A stretch of 64,000 nucleotides of DNA, taken from CALIZF01 sp046292445 (GTDB lineage Bacteria; Pseudomonadota; Alphaproteobacteria; Rhodobacterales; Rhodobacteraceae). Position 1 is the stretch's first letter, and every line of letters begins with the position of its first letter. The position numbers and the translations under genes were made by a program. Location of the stretch: the NCBI GenBank assembly GCA_046292445.1, contig JBKBQT010000005.1, positions 62,001 to 126,000 on the forward strand. Direction: 5' to 3'. The notes under the pieces are model-generated. The model was not told the origin of the DNA. It made no database searches and worked only from the letters and a program-made list of their open reading frames with translations. Shown one piece after another: positions 34,608 through 42,868 of this stretch.

Positions 34608-35780
34608 ATGCGCGATGTGGTGGTGATCGGCGGCGGCGTCATGGGGGCTTCGGTCGCCTATTGGCTGACGCGGCTTGAGCCGGGGCTGCGCGTGACGGTG
34701 GTGGAGCCTGATCCGACGCATGCGCGGTCCTGCACCGCGCTGTCGGTCGCCTCGATCCGGCAGCAGTTCACGACGGCGGTCAATGTCGCGCTGTCGCGAT
34801 TCGGGATCGGGTTCCTGCGCCGGTTCGGGACGGAACTCGGGCTCGATCCGGCGGCGGGCAATCTCGGGCTGCGCGAGAACGGCTATCTGTTCCTCGCCGG
34901 CACGCCAGCCGCAGCGGCGGTGATGGACGAGGTCGCGGCGATGCAGCGTGCGCTCGGCGCAGGGACCGAGGTGCTGACGCCGGCCGAGATCGCCGGGCGC
35001 TTTGCGTGGATGGTGCTCGACGATGTCGCCGCGGGGTCGTTCGGGCCACGGGACGAGGGGTGGTTCGACAACATGGGCCTTCTGGCCGGGTTCCGGCAGG
35101 CGGCGCGGCGGCAGGGGGCGGTGTTCGTCACGGGCCGGGTGATCGGTCTCGCGCTGGACCGCGGCAGGGTGGCGGCCGTCCTGCTGGCCTCGGGCGAACG
35201 GATCGCCTGCGGCGCGGCGGTCAATGCGGCCGGGACGGCGGCGGGGGCGGTGGCGGCGATGGCGGGGATCGACATTCCGGTTGCGCCGCGCAAGCGCACC
35301 GTCTTCGTGATCGACGCGCCGAATGCCCGGCATCCCGAGGCGCCGCTGCTGATCGACCATCGGGGCTATTACCTGCGCCCCGAGGGTCGGCAATGGATCT
35401 GCGCCACCGTCCCGGCCGAGGACGGTCCCTGCGACCCGGACGACTGGGCGCCGGATCTGCACCTGTTCGAGGATGCGATCTGGCCGGCGCTCTACGCCCG
35501 CGCGCCGGGGTTCGACGCGGTCAAGGTGGTGCGGCACTGGGTCGGGCACTATGACTACAACGCGCTGGACCAGAATGCGATAATCGGCCCGCATCCGGCC
35601 TGCCCGAACTTCTACATGCTCTGCGGCTTTTCCGGGCATGGCCTGCAGCAGGCGCCGGGGGCCGGGCGGGGCCTCGCGGAACACCTGCTGACCGGCGGCT
35701 GGCAGAGCCTCGATCTGTCGGACCTGTCGGTGGACCGCATCGTCGCGGGGCGGCCCTTCCGCGAACGGGCAGTCGTCTAG
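34608..35780 (+). CDS. FAD-dependent oxidoreductase (DAO family)
   Basis: 390 residues. The N-terminal dinucleotide motif is VVIGGGVMGASVAYWL, followed by VVEPDPTHARSCTALSVASI. The C-terminal part has NFYMLCGFSGHGLQQAPGAG, the standard second FAD contact of the DAO superfamily (sarcosine oxidase beta, glycine oxidase, FOXRED1). It resembles FOXRED1-like proteins most; the amine substrate is unknown. ATG 34608 is preferred for its GAGGGTCAAGG upstream; ATG 34590 is the alternative. It converges with the SulP gene. Confidence 0.85.
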   Translation: MRDVVVIGGGVMGASVAYWLTRLEPGLRVTVVEPDPTHARSCTALSVASIRQQFTTAVNVALSRFGIGFLRRFGTELGLDPAAGNLGLRENGYLFLAGTPAAAAVMDEVAAMQRALGAGTEVLTPAEIAGRFAWMVLDDVAAGSFGPRDEGWFDNMGLLAGFRQAARRQGAVFVTGRVIGLALDRGRVAAVLLASGERIACGAAVNAAGTAAGAVAAMAGIDIPVAPRKRTVFVIDAPNARHPEAPLLIDHRGYYLRPEGRQWICATVPAEDGPCDPDDWAPDLHLFEDAIWPALYARAPGFDAVKVVRHWVGHYDYNALDQNAIIGPHPACPNFYMLCGFSGHGLQQAPGAGRGLAEHLLTGGWQSLDLSDLSVDRIVAGRPFRERAVV

Positions 35781-35809
35781 CGGCGCGGGGCCGGGGGGGG
35801 GGACGCCCG

Positions 35810-37609
35810 CTATTCGGCCGCACGCTGCGTATCGCGGCGGCAGGCGGCGAGGGCGCGGGCGGTCAGGTCGGGCGCCAGCTTGCGCATCGCATCGTATTGC
35901 GTCAGGAACACCGACCCGGTGAGATCCGCGAGGAAATGTGCCCGCTTGAGGCGGTCCATCACCGGGCCCTTGACCTCGCTCAGGTGGAGCGTGACGCCGG
36001 CGGCCTTCAGCCCGGTATTGAGCCCTTCGAGCGTTTCGAGCGCCGAGCTGTCCACCTCGTTGACCGCCGAGAACATCAGCACGACATGGCGCAGCTCGGG
36101 CCGCGCCGCGACCTGCGCCAGCACCGTATCCTCGAGGAAGCGGGCGTTGGCGAAATAGAGGCTCTCGTCCACCCGGAGCGTGACGACATCGGGTGCGGTG
36201 ATGACGGCATGCCGGTCCACGTTGCGGAAATGCTCGGTCCCCGGCACCTGGCCGACGATGGCGACATGCGGCCGCGAGGTGCGGTAGAGGTGGAGGAGAA
36301 GCGACAGCACGACCCCCGCCATGATCCCCGGTTCCACCCCGAGGCCCAGCGTCACAAGGATCGTCGCCGCCATCGCCGCGAAATCGGTGCGGGAATAATT
36401 CCAGGTGCGACGCAGCGCCCCGAGATCCACAAGGCTGAGGACCGCCACGATGATCGTCGCCGCCAGTGTCGCCTTGGGCAGGAAATAGAGCGCAGGCGTG
36501 AGCGTCAGCGTCGCCAGCGCCATGAGCACCGCCGTATAGGCCCCGGCCGACGGCGTCTGCGCCCCGGCGTCGAAGTTCACGACCGACCGCGCGAACCCGC
36601 CCGTCACCGGGAAGCCGCCCGACAGGCCCGAGCCGATATTGGCCGCGCCGAGGGCCACAAGCTCCTGATCCGGATCGATCCGCTGGCGCCGCTTGGCCGC
36701 GAGCGTCTGGGCGACCGAGATCGTCTCGACATAGCCGACGATCGAGATCAGCAGCGCCGGCACCGCGATCTGCGCCCAGAGCGCGGGATCGAGCGGCGGC
36801 AGCGTGGGCATCGGCAGGCCGGCCGGGATGTCGCCGACGATGGCCACCCCGGCGCGGGGCAGCGAAAGCGCCCATGCGGCGAGCGTCGTGGCGATGACGG
36901 CGATCACCGGGCCGGTGCGGGCGATGGTGCCGGCCGCGAGGTCGCTCAGGCCGCGCGCCTTGAGGAAGGCCTTCATCCGGCTGCGCGACCACCACAGGAA
37001 GGCGACCGTCGGCACGCCGAGGATCAGCGTCGCGAGGTTGATCGCGCCAAGGTCCGCGCCGATCCGGCCAAGGATTTCCAGCAGGCTGTGCCCGCCGCCC
37101 GGAATGCCGAGGATATGCGGCACCTGCCCGGCCGCGATGATGAGGCCCGCCGCGGTGATGAAGCCGGAAATCACCGGATGGCTCAGGAAATTGGCGACGA
37201 AGCCGAGCCTGAACAGCCCCATCGCCGTCAGCATCAGCCCCGACATGACCGCCAGCGCGATGGCCGCGCCGAGGTATTCGGGCGTGCCCTGCTGCGCGAA
37301 CTGCCCCACCGCCGCCGCCGTCATCAGCGAGGCGACGGCCACGGGGCCGACCGCCAGCGTGCGCGACGTGCCGAAGACGGCATAAAGGATGAGCGGTGCG
37401 ATCGAGGCATAAAGGCCCACCTCTGCCGGCAGGCCCGCAAGCAGCGCATAGGCCAGCGACTGCGGGATGAGCATGATCGTGACGATCACCGCTGCGATCG
37501 CGTCGTCGCGCAGGGTCGCCCGGTCATAGTGGCGGCCCCAGTCGAGGATGGGCAGATAGCGCCGAAGCGCAGCGGGGATCGCGGGCAGGCGGGGCAGGGG
37601 CGAGGGCAT
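35810..37609 (-). CDS. SulP-family anion (sulfate) permease with STAS domain
   Basis: 599 residues, about 10-12 membrane segments. SulP features include TIMLIPQSLAYALLAGLPA, the stretch FLSHPVISGFITAAGL, and GANIGSGLSGGFPVTGGFAR-like sequence (AANIGSGLSGGFPVTGG). The cytoplasmic C-terminus (from about 470) is a STAS domain with the typical FSAVNEVDSSALETLE. ATG 37609 is chosen over 37657 because the predicted promoter (-10 at 37642-37647) would start transcription between them. Transport of sulfate, bicarbonate or another oxyanion cannot be told apart by sequence. Confidence 0.9.
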   Translation of the reverse strand: MPSPLPRLPAIPAALRRYLPILDWGRHYDRATLRDDAIAAVIVTIMLIPQSLAYALLAGLPAEVGLYASIAPLILYAVFGTSRTLAVGPVAVASLMTAAAVGQFAQQGTPEYLGAAIALAVMSGLMLTAMGLFRLGFVANFLSHPVISGFITAAGLIIAAGQVPHILGIPGGGHSLLEILGRIGADLGAINLATLILGVPTVAFLWWSRSRMKAFLKARGLSDLAAGTIARTGPVIAVIATTLAAWALSLPRAGVAIVGDIPAGLPMPTLPPLDPALWAQIAVPALLISIVGYVETISVAQTLAAKRRQRIDPDQELVALGAANIGSGLSGGFPVTGGFARSVVNFDAGAQTPSAGAYTAVLMALATLTLTPALYFLPKATLAATIIVAVLSLVDLGALRRTWNYSRTDFAAMAATILVTLGLGVEPGIMAGVVLSLLLHLYRTSRPHVAIVGQVPGTEHFRNVDRHAVITAPDVVTLRVDESLYFANARFLEDTVLAQVAARPELRHVVLMFSAVNEVDSSALETLEGLNTGLKAAGVTLHLSEVKGPVMDRLKRAHFLADLTGSVFLTQYDAMRKLAPDLTARALAACRRDTQRAAE

Positions 37610-37641
37610 GGGGCGGCCTTGGGCTGGCTGGTTGCCGCGGG

Positions 37642-37678
37642 TATATACGCCTCGCACTACATATTACAAGTCTTGAAT
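37642..37678 (-). promoter_or_regulatory. Candidate sulP promoter overlapped by a BigR/SqrR-like half-conserved site
   Basis: On the minus strand TTGTAA (37669-37664), 16-base spacer, TATATA (37647-37642) form a plausible promoter. Overlapping its -35 is ATTC-N8-TAAT (37678-37663), a 7/8 match to the ATTC-N8-GAAT operator seen perfectly at 40154-40173. Confidence 0.35.
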
Positions 37679-37739
37679 GTGTTCTCCCGCGGTCCGGCCC
37701 CTCATGCAGCCGGCGCGCCGCGGTCCGGGACGGACAGGT

Positions 37740-38294
37740 TCAGGCCGCCCTCCACTTGATGGAGCAGCCCATGGAGGCCACCTGATCGCGCGGGCCCGCC
37801 CCGGTCTGGGCGATCATGCGCATCGCCTCGAAAAGCTCGCGCCGGGCGTCCGGCGGGCCCGGATTGCGGCCCGAGGCGTCGAGCCGCCCGCGATACTGCA
37901 ACCCGCCGCCGGCATCAAGGCCGAAGAAATCCGGCGTGCAAGCCGCGCCCCAGGCGCGCGCGACGTCCTGCGATTCGTCGTAGAGATAGGGGAAGGGAAA
38001 GCCCCATCTCTCCGCCTCGGCCCGCATCGCCTCGAACCCGTCCTGCGGATAGGCCTCGGCATCGTTGGACGAGATCGCAGCGACCCCGATCCCCAGCGGC
38101 ATCAGATCGCGCGCATCGCGCACGATCCGGTCCATCACCGCCTGCACATAGGGACAGTGGTTGCAGATGAACATCACCAGCGTGCCCTTCGGACCGGATA
38201 CGTCGGCGAGGCTGTAGGTCCGCCCGTCGGTCGCGGGCAGGGTGAAGGCGGGGGCTTTCCAGCCGAAATCGCAGACGGGGGGTGTGGCGGCCAT
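37740..38294 (-). CDS. Thioredoxin-like (AhpC/TSA-redoxin fold) protein
   Basis: 184 residues, no signal peptide. The redox pair is in FICNHCPYVQAVMD (CxxC near residue 46), on a redoxin-type fold starting APAFTLPATDGRTYSL. The cis-Pro region ACTPDFFGLDA and the terminal MGCSIKWR, which adds a further Cys, are typical of this conserved family. It is the last gene of a three-gene operon with two metallo-beta-lactamase-fold genes; its ATG overlaps the previous stop (TGATG). Context suggests handling of oxidised or persulfidated thiols, which is inference. Confidence 0.85.
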   Translation of the reverse strand: MAATPPVCDFGWKAPAFTLPATDGRTYSLADVSGPKGTLVMFICNHCPYVQAVMDRIVRDARDLMPLGIGVAAISSNDAEAYPQDGFEAMRAEAERWGFPFPYLYDESQDVARAWGAACTPDFFGLDAGGGLQYRGRLDASGRNPGPPDARRELFEAMRMIAQTGAGPRDQVASMGCSIKWRAA

Positions 38295-39235
38295 CACTCG
38301 AACTCCATCTCGGTGAACACCTGACCGGCGTTGCGCGTCGCAAGCTCGCCGAAGGTGTCGAGGTGCGCATAGGGCGACTGGTCGACATAATAGGCCCCGG
38401 CGAGATCGCCGCCAGCCTCGAGATGCGCGGCGATCTGTTCGCGCAGGTAGACGAGGTAATCGCGGGTATAGCGCCGCACCTGCGCAAGGTTCGTCGGATG
38501 GCCGTGGCCGGGGATGATCCAGGTCGGCGCCAGCGGCTCGAACGCGCTCTCCCAGGTCTCGATCCAGCAGGCCGTGCAGGTATCGGCGAAGATCGGCGGC
38601 AGGCGTTCGTGGAACGCGATGTCGCCGGCGATCATGAACCCGAGGTCGGGCAGCCAGACCTGCGTGTCGCCGGGGCTGTGCGCGGGCCCGAGGTGCAGGA
38701 CCACCACGCGCATCTCGCCCATCACGATCTCGCGCCGGTCGATGAAGGTTTCCGACGGCATCACGACCTCGGTGCCCTCGGCATTCTCGCGGGCATAGCG
38801 CTGCAGCGCGGCCAGATCCTCGCCGCCGTGGCGGGCGAATTCCTCGACCGCATCCTCATGCGCGAGGATCGGCACGCCCTGCGCCGCCCAGTAGCCGTTG
38901 CCGAGCATCGCATGACCCTGCCCGTTCTCGACGATGACAAGGCGCACGGGCTGGTCGGTGCGGCGGCGGATCTCGGCGTGCAGCGCCTCGGCCAGCCGGA
39001 ACGAGGCGCCGGAATTGACGACGATCACCCCGTCGCCGGTCACGAGGAAGGACAAGTTGTTGTTGTGCCCCGCATTCTCGTAGGTCGGCGGCGCGGTCGC
39101 GCCGATCGCGGTCCAGACATGCGGGATGACCTCGACCGGCTTGTTGTAGAGCACCGATTGCGGATACTTGTCCGGTATGTCCTCGGATGCCGCCGCCGGC
39201 AGCGCCAGAAGCGCGAGCAGGGCCAGCGCGCGCAT
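38294..39235 (-). CDS. Metallo-beta-lactamase-fold protein with altered metal motif
   Basis: 313 residues with a Sec signal peptide (MRALALLALLALPAAASEDI). The fold is clear (NLSFLVTGDGVIVVNSGAS; LHLGPAHSPGDTQVWLP; LGFMIAGDIAFHER; WIIPGHGHPT), and the later metal ligands His, Asp and His are kept. The first motif, HxHxDH in the family, reads NGQGHAMLGN here, so three or four ligands are changed. It therefore either binds metal differently or has a non-hydrolytic role. It resembles the SoxH/quinoprotein-relay group in overall layout. TGATG overlaps link it to both neighbours. Confidence 0.82.
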   Translation of the reverse strand: MRALALLALLALPAAASEDIPDKYPQSVLYNKPVEVIPHVWTAIGATAPPTYENAGHNNNLSFLVTGDGVIVVNSGASFRLAEALHAEIRRRTDQPVRLVIVENGQGHAMLGNGYWAAQGVPILAHEDAVEEFARHGGEDLAALQRYARENAEGTEVVMPSETFIDRREIVMGEMRVVVLHLGPAHSPGDTQVWLPDLGFMIAGDIAFHERLPPIFADTCTACWIETWESAFEPLAPTWIIPGHGHPTNLAQVRRYTRDYLVYLREQIAAHLEAGGDLAGAYYVDQSPYAHLDTFGELATRNAGQVFTEMEFE

Positions 39236-40137
39236 CACGCGCCCTCGGGGACAAACTGCCAGCGCGCGCCGTCTGTCCCCGGCTCCACCCGCCCGATGCC
39301 GCCGCCTGGCAGGTGAAAACCGACGATCCGCAGGCCCTCGGTCGCGATCGCCTCGAGCAGCGCCGGGCGCGTGGCGGCGGCCGTCGCGCCGTCCTGGTCC
39401 GACCCCGAGGGCCAGTCCGGCCGGTCGAAGGCGACATGGTGGTTGCCGATCGCATCGCCCACGATCATCGCCCCGGCGAGGCGGAACGCCATGTGACCGG
39501 GCGAATGACCGGGCGTCGCCACAGCCGTGACGCCCGGCACGGGGCTGTCGCCGTCGCCGAAGGTCTCGACCTCCAGCGCCGCAAGCCGCCGGGCGGCGCC
39601 GGCGGCAAAGGCCTGCCGCGGCAGGCCGATGGTCTCGATCGTCGCCGGATCGGTCCAATAGGCGTATTCTTCCGCGCCCATCATGTGGACCGCCTCGGGA
39701 AACACCGGTTCGTCGAAATCGTCCAGCACGCCCCAGAGGTGATCGGGATGGCCGTGGGTAAAGACGACATGCGTGACCGCCTCGGGCGCGAGGTCGATCG
39801 CGGCGAGCGCGTCGGCCAGCCGGCCGGCGGTCGGCATGAAATCCGCCCCCGCGCCGGCGTCGAACAGCACGGTGTTCGTGCCGTCGCGCATCAGCGTGAC
39901 ATTGCAGGGCGGCGTGATCGTCGTGCGCTGGTCGGCGAGCCCGTGGCGGGCCATGATCGCGGACAGTTCGTCCTGCGGCATCCCGCCGAGGATGAAATCG
40001 CCCGGCAGCGTCAGGAACCCGTCCGACAGCGTGTCGATCCGCAGGCCGTCCGCCGTCATGGTCGTGGCCAGCATCGGCCGGGGCAGGGCGCCCGCCGCCA
40101 GCCCGCCGGCCAGCACCATCCGCCGCGTGATCTGCAT
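39235..40137 (-). CDS. Exported metallo-beta-lactamase-fold hydrolase
   Basis: 300 residues. It has a twin-arginine-like signal (MQITRRMVLAGGLAAGALP) and the complete metal motif HGHPDH in VVFTHGHPDHLWGV, with later ligands in TPGHSPGHMAFRL and IVGDAIGNHH. The reaction is unknown; lactonases, persulfide dioxygenases and alkyl-sulfatases share the fold. ATG 40137 follows GGGGAGG. It is the first gene of the operon under the ATTC-N8-GAAT operator, which hints at a sulfide or persulfide-linked role. Confidence 0.85.
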   Translation of the reverse strand: MQITRRMVLAGGLAAGALPRPMLATTMTADGLRIDTLSDGFLTLPGDFILGGMPQDELSAIMARHGLADQRTTITPPCNVTLMRDGTNTVLFDAGAGADFMPTAGRLADALAAIDLAPEAVTHVVFTHGHPDHLWGVLDDFDEPVFPEAVHMMGAEEYAYWTDPATIETIGLPRQAFAAGAARRLAALEVETFGDGDSPVPGVTAVATPGHSPGHMAFRLAGAMIVGDAIGNHHVAFDRPDWPSGSDQDGATAAATRPALLEAIATEGLRIVGFHLPGGGIGRVEPGTDGARWQFVPEGA

Positions 40138-40153
40138 CGCCTGACCTCCCCTG

Positions 40154-40173
40154 ACATTCGTAATGACGAATGT
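40154..40173 (-). promoter_or_regulatory. Perfect inverted repeat matching the BigR/SqrR operator
   Basis: ACATTCGT-AATG-ACGAATGT, two perfect 8-base arms. Inside it is ATTC-N8-GAAT, exactly the recognition pattern described for the ArsR-family sulfide/persulfide sensors BigR and SqrR. It sits 17-36 bases before the start codon of the first metallo-beta-lactamase gene, where a bound repressor would block transcription. No arsR-type gene lies in the window. Confidence 0.65.
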
Positions 40174-40197
40174 GTCGGAACCGGGGGCGCAATGCAA

Positions 40198-40227
40198 GGG
40201 GGCGGCCCTGCGCGCGGGACCGCCCCC
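40198..40227 (-). terminator. Hairpin terminator of gap
   Basis: An 8-bp GGGGGCGG/CCGCCCCC stem with an inner CCC/GGG extension, about 65 bases after the gap stop codon on the minus strand, followed by TTGC. GC-rich and stable; the short T-tract is weak. Confidence 0.5.
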
Positions 40228-40292
40228 GAGAAGTCACGAAAGACCGCCCGTATCAACGCTCTGGCAGGGCCTTGCAGGCGCGCCCGCACAGG

Positions 40293-41294
40293 TCAGATGA
40301 GCCTGCCCATCGCAACGGCGGTATCGGCCATCCGGTTGGAAAAGCCCCATTCGTTGTCATACCAGGCGAGGACGCGCACCATCCGCCCGTCCATCACCTT
40401 GGTCTGGTCCATGTGGAAGATCGAGGAATGCGGATCGTGGTTGAAGTCCGCCGACACGTTCGGCGCGTCGGTATAGCCGAGGATGCCCTTGAGCGGCCCG
40501 TCCGCCGCAGCACGGATCGCATCGTTGATCTCGGCGGCGGTCGTGTCGCGCGCCGCCTCGAACACCAGATCGACGACCGAGACATTCGGCGTCGGCACCC
40601 GGATCGCAACGCCGTCGAGCTTGCCCTTGAGTTCGGGTAGAACGAGGCCGACCGCCTTGGCTGCCCCGGTCGAGGTCGGGATCATGCTCAGCGCTGCGGC
40701 GCGGGCGCGGTAGAGATCCTTGTGCATCGTGTCGAGCGTCGGCTGGTCGCCCGTGTAGCTGTGGATCGTCGTCATGAAGCCGCGGGTGATCCCGATCGCA
40801 TCGTTCAGCACCTTGGCCACCGGCGACAGGCAGTTGGTCGTGCAGGATGCATTGGACACCACGAGATCGGTCGGATGGAGCGTTTCGTGGTTCACGCCGA
40901 ACACGACCGTCTTGTCCGCGCCATCTGCCGGCGCCGAGACCAGAACCCGCTGGGCGCCGTTTTCGAGATGCAGCGCGGCCTTGTCGCGCGCCGTGAAGAT
41001 GCCCGTGCATTCGAGCGCGATGTGCACGCCGTCCCAGGGCAGCTCGCGCGGGTCGCGCAGCGCGGTGACCTTGATCGGGCCGCAGCCGACGTCGATCCAG
41101 TCGTCGCCGGTGGTGACGGTCGCGGGGAAGCGGCCATGCACGCTGTCGAAGCGCAGAAGATGGGCATTGGTCTCGACCGGACCCAGATCGTTGATCGCCA
41201 CGACCTCGATATCGCTGCGCCCCGATTCGACGATGGCGCGCAGGATGTTGCGGCCGATGCGGCCGAATCCGTTGATGGCGACTTTGACGGGCAT
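40293..41294 (-). CDS. gap: Glyceraldehyde-3-phosphate dehydrogenase, type I
   Basis: 333 residues; NAD(P)-dependent oxidation of glyceraldehyde-3-phosphate in glycolysis/gluconeogenesis. N-terminal VAINGFGRIGRNILRA, the catalytic Cys in SNASCTTNCLSPVAKVL (about residue 155), and the C-terminal WYDNEWGFSNRM are all intact. The residue after VVAIND is Leu (NDLG), which is common. Many Rhodobacterales carry more than one gap; no tkt or pgk is adjacent. The upstream 337 bases are noncoding and include an AT-rich stretch (about 41398-41435) that probably holds the promoter. Confidence 0.97.
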   Translation of the reverse strand: MPVKVAINGFGRIGRNILRAIVESGRSDIEVVAINDLGPVETNAHLLRFDSVHGRFPATVTTGDDWIDVGCGPIKVTALRDPRELPWDGVHIALECTGIFTARDKAALHLENGAQRVLVSAPADGADKTVVFGVNHETLHPTDLVVSNASCTTNCLSPVAKVLNDAIGITRGFMTTIHSYTGDQPTLDTMHKDLYRARAAALSMIPTSTGAAKAVGLVLPELKGKLDGVAIRVPTPNVSVVDLVFEAARDTTAAEINDAIRAAADGPLKGILGYTDAPNVSADFNHDPHSSIFHMDQTKVMDGRMVRVLAWYDNEWGFSNRMADTAVAMGRLI

Positions 41295-41631
41295 GGTGTC
41301 CTCCGGCTGTGCATCCTGTGTGCAGCAGTGTGCGTTGAATGGCCGCGAGCTATAGCGGCTTGCGGTCGCAGGCGGAAGTGACCGGGCGCCGCAGCTTCAT
41401 TTTACATAATTCCGCTTATGCGTATTCTTGATGGCACCGCTCCGGGTGCTCCGCCCCTCGCCCCCGACCCGCTTGCGGCCATCCCGCCGCCGTTGCCCCT
41501 GACGCGGCAAGGCAATCCGCAGGATGTGACATGGCCAGGGCCCGGCTCGGCGCAAATGTGCCCGGCAGCAACGCGGTCGATCACGGCGGCAAAGCCGCAT
41601 GACCCTGCGTCACTGAGACACAGCCGCTCTG
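41295..41631. other. Noncoding region between gap and the PhoR-like gene
   Basis: 337 bases. The AT-rich part at about 41398-41435 contains, on the minus strand, TAAAAT (5/6 to the -10 consensus) but no convincing -35. A plus-strand frame (41418-41651) is proline-rich with no family resemblance and I do not call it. Confidence 0.4.
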
Positions 41632-42654
41632 TCAGTTCAGCGGCAGCGTGATCGAGAACCGGCTGCCTTCGCCCTTGGTGCTCTCGATCTTGAGCCGGCC
41701 GCGATGCCGGTTGACGATATGCTTGACGATCGCCAGCCCGAGCCCCGTGCCGCCCTTTTCCCGCGACCGGTGGTTGTCCACCCGGTAGAACCGCTCGGTG
41801 AGCCGCGGCAGGTGCAAAGGATCGATCCCCTCGCCGCGGTCGATCACCGCGACCGTCACGCCGGGGCCGCGCAGCGCGGGCACATGCGCCTCGCGCAGAA
41901 TCTGCACCGTCACATGCTTGCCCGAGGCGCCGTATTTCACCGCATTTTCGATCAGGTTGTGAAGAACCTGCGTCAACTGGTCGGGATCGGCCGGAATTTC
42001 GAGCGGCTGGCCCGGCCCCTCGACGGTGATCGTCACCCCCGCCTCGCTCGCCATGCCCCGCAGCGTGGCTGCGACCGTGCCGACCAGCCCCGCGATATCC
42101 ACCCGTTCGGAGGGGCGCACCCGTTCCTCGGCCTCGACGCGGCTGAGCGACAGAAGATCGCCGACCAGGCGGTTCATCCGCGCAGCCTCGCGTTCCATGA
42201 TGGTCAGGAACCGGGTGCGCGCGCCGGCATCGTCGCGCGCGGCGCCCTTGAGCGTCTCGATGAAGCCCAGAAGCGCCGTCAGCGGCGTGCGCAGCTCGTG
42301 GCTGACATTGGCGACGAAATCGCGCCGGATCTCCGAGCTGAGTTCGATATCGGTGATATCCTCGAACGCAAGGCTCGCCCCCTCGCCGGCCAGCGGCGAA
42401 ACGAGAACGCGATAGACCGTGTCGCGCGACGGGCCGGTGACGACATGGCGCGCCTGCCCGCCCTCGCCCCCGGCAAGGACGCGGTCGATCAGGCCGACCA
42501 CGTCGGGCTGGCGGATCGCGGTCATGTAATGCCGCGTCTCGATTCCCTCGCCCAGCAGCGCCAGCGCCGGCGGATTGGCGCGCAGGATCCGCGCGTCGGG
42601 GCCGACGATGACGACCGGCATCGGGATGCCGGCAAGAAGGGCTGCGATCATGGC
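41632..42654 (-). CDS. phoR: PhoR-like sensor histidine kinase without membrane segments
   Basis: 340 residues from ATG 42654, which has GGAG six bases upstream; ATG 42729 is an alternative. A PAS domain (MPVVIVGPDARILRANPPAL) is followed by HisKA with FVANVSHELRTPLTALLGFI and HATPase with LIENAVKYG, VIDRGEGIDP and KGGTGLGLAIVKHIVNRHRG, the standard PhoR sequence style. No hydrophobic segment is visible, so the protein looks cytosolic or peripherally attached. phoB and the pst genes that often follow are not in the window. Divergent from the small receiver-like gene. Confidence 0.82.
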   Translation of the reverse strand, partial: AMIAALLAGIPMPVVIVGPDARILRANPPALALLGEGIETRHYMTAIRQPDVVGLIDRVLAGGEGGQARHVVTGPSRDTVYRVLVSPLAGEGASLAFEDITDIELSSEIRRDFVANVSHELRTPLTALLGFIETLKGAARDDAGARTRFLTIMEREAARMNRLVGDLLSLSRVEAEERVRPSERVDIAGLVGTVAATLRGMASEAGVTITVEGPGQPLEIPADPDQLTQVLHNLIENAVKYGASGKHVTVQILREAHVPALRGPGVTVAVIDRGEGIDPLHLPRLTERFYRVDNHRSREKGGTGLGLAIVKHIVNRHRGRLKIESTKGEGSRFSITLPLN

Positions 42655-42868
42655 GTGCTCCGCATTCTGCTCGGGCGCTGGCTGCGGCGCGACGATGCTT
42701 TGCCGGCGTGCCGCCGGCAAGGGGGGCATCGGGCGAACCGGGCCGTTGCCTTGCGCGCTCAGGTTGTTTACGATCCGCTGCAGGTGGGGAACAGACGGGC
42801 AGGCAGGGCAGGATGCAGACCTTTGTCCGGGCAAGGAACTGGGCCCCATGCCGATCGGAGGCAAGGTG

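Noticed and set aside
39235..40137. Assignment as quorum-quenching lactonase or as SoxH.
   Set aside because: Only the general metallo-beta-lactamase motifs can be read; the fold covers many reactions, so a specific name would be a guess.
41418..41651. 77-codon plus-strand frame in the gap-phoR gap.
   Set aside because: Proline-rich, no ribosome-binding site, no resemblance to a family, and it runs into the end of the PhoR-like gene on the opposite strand.
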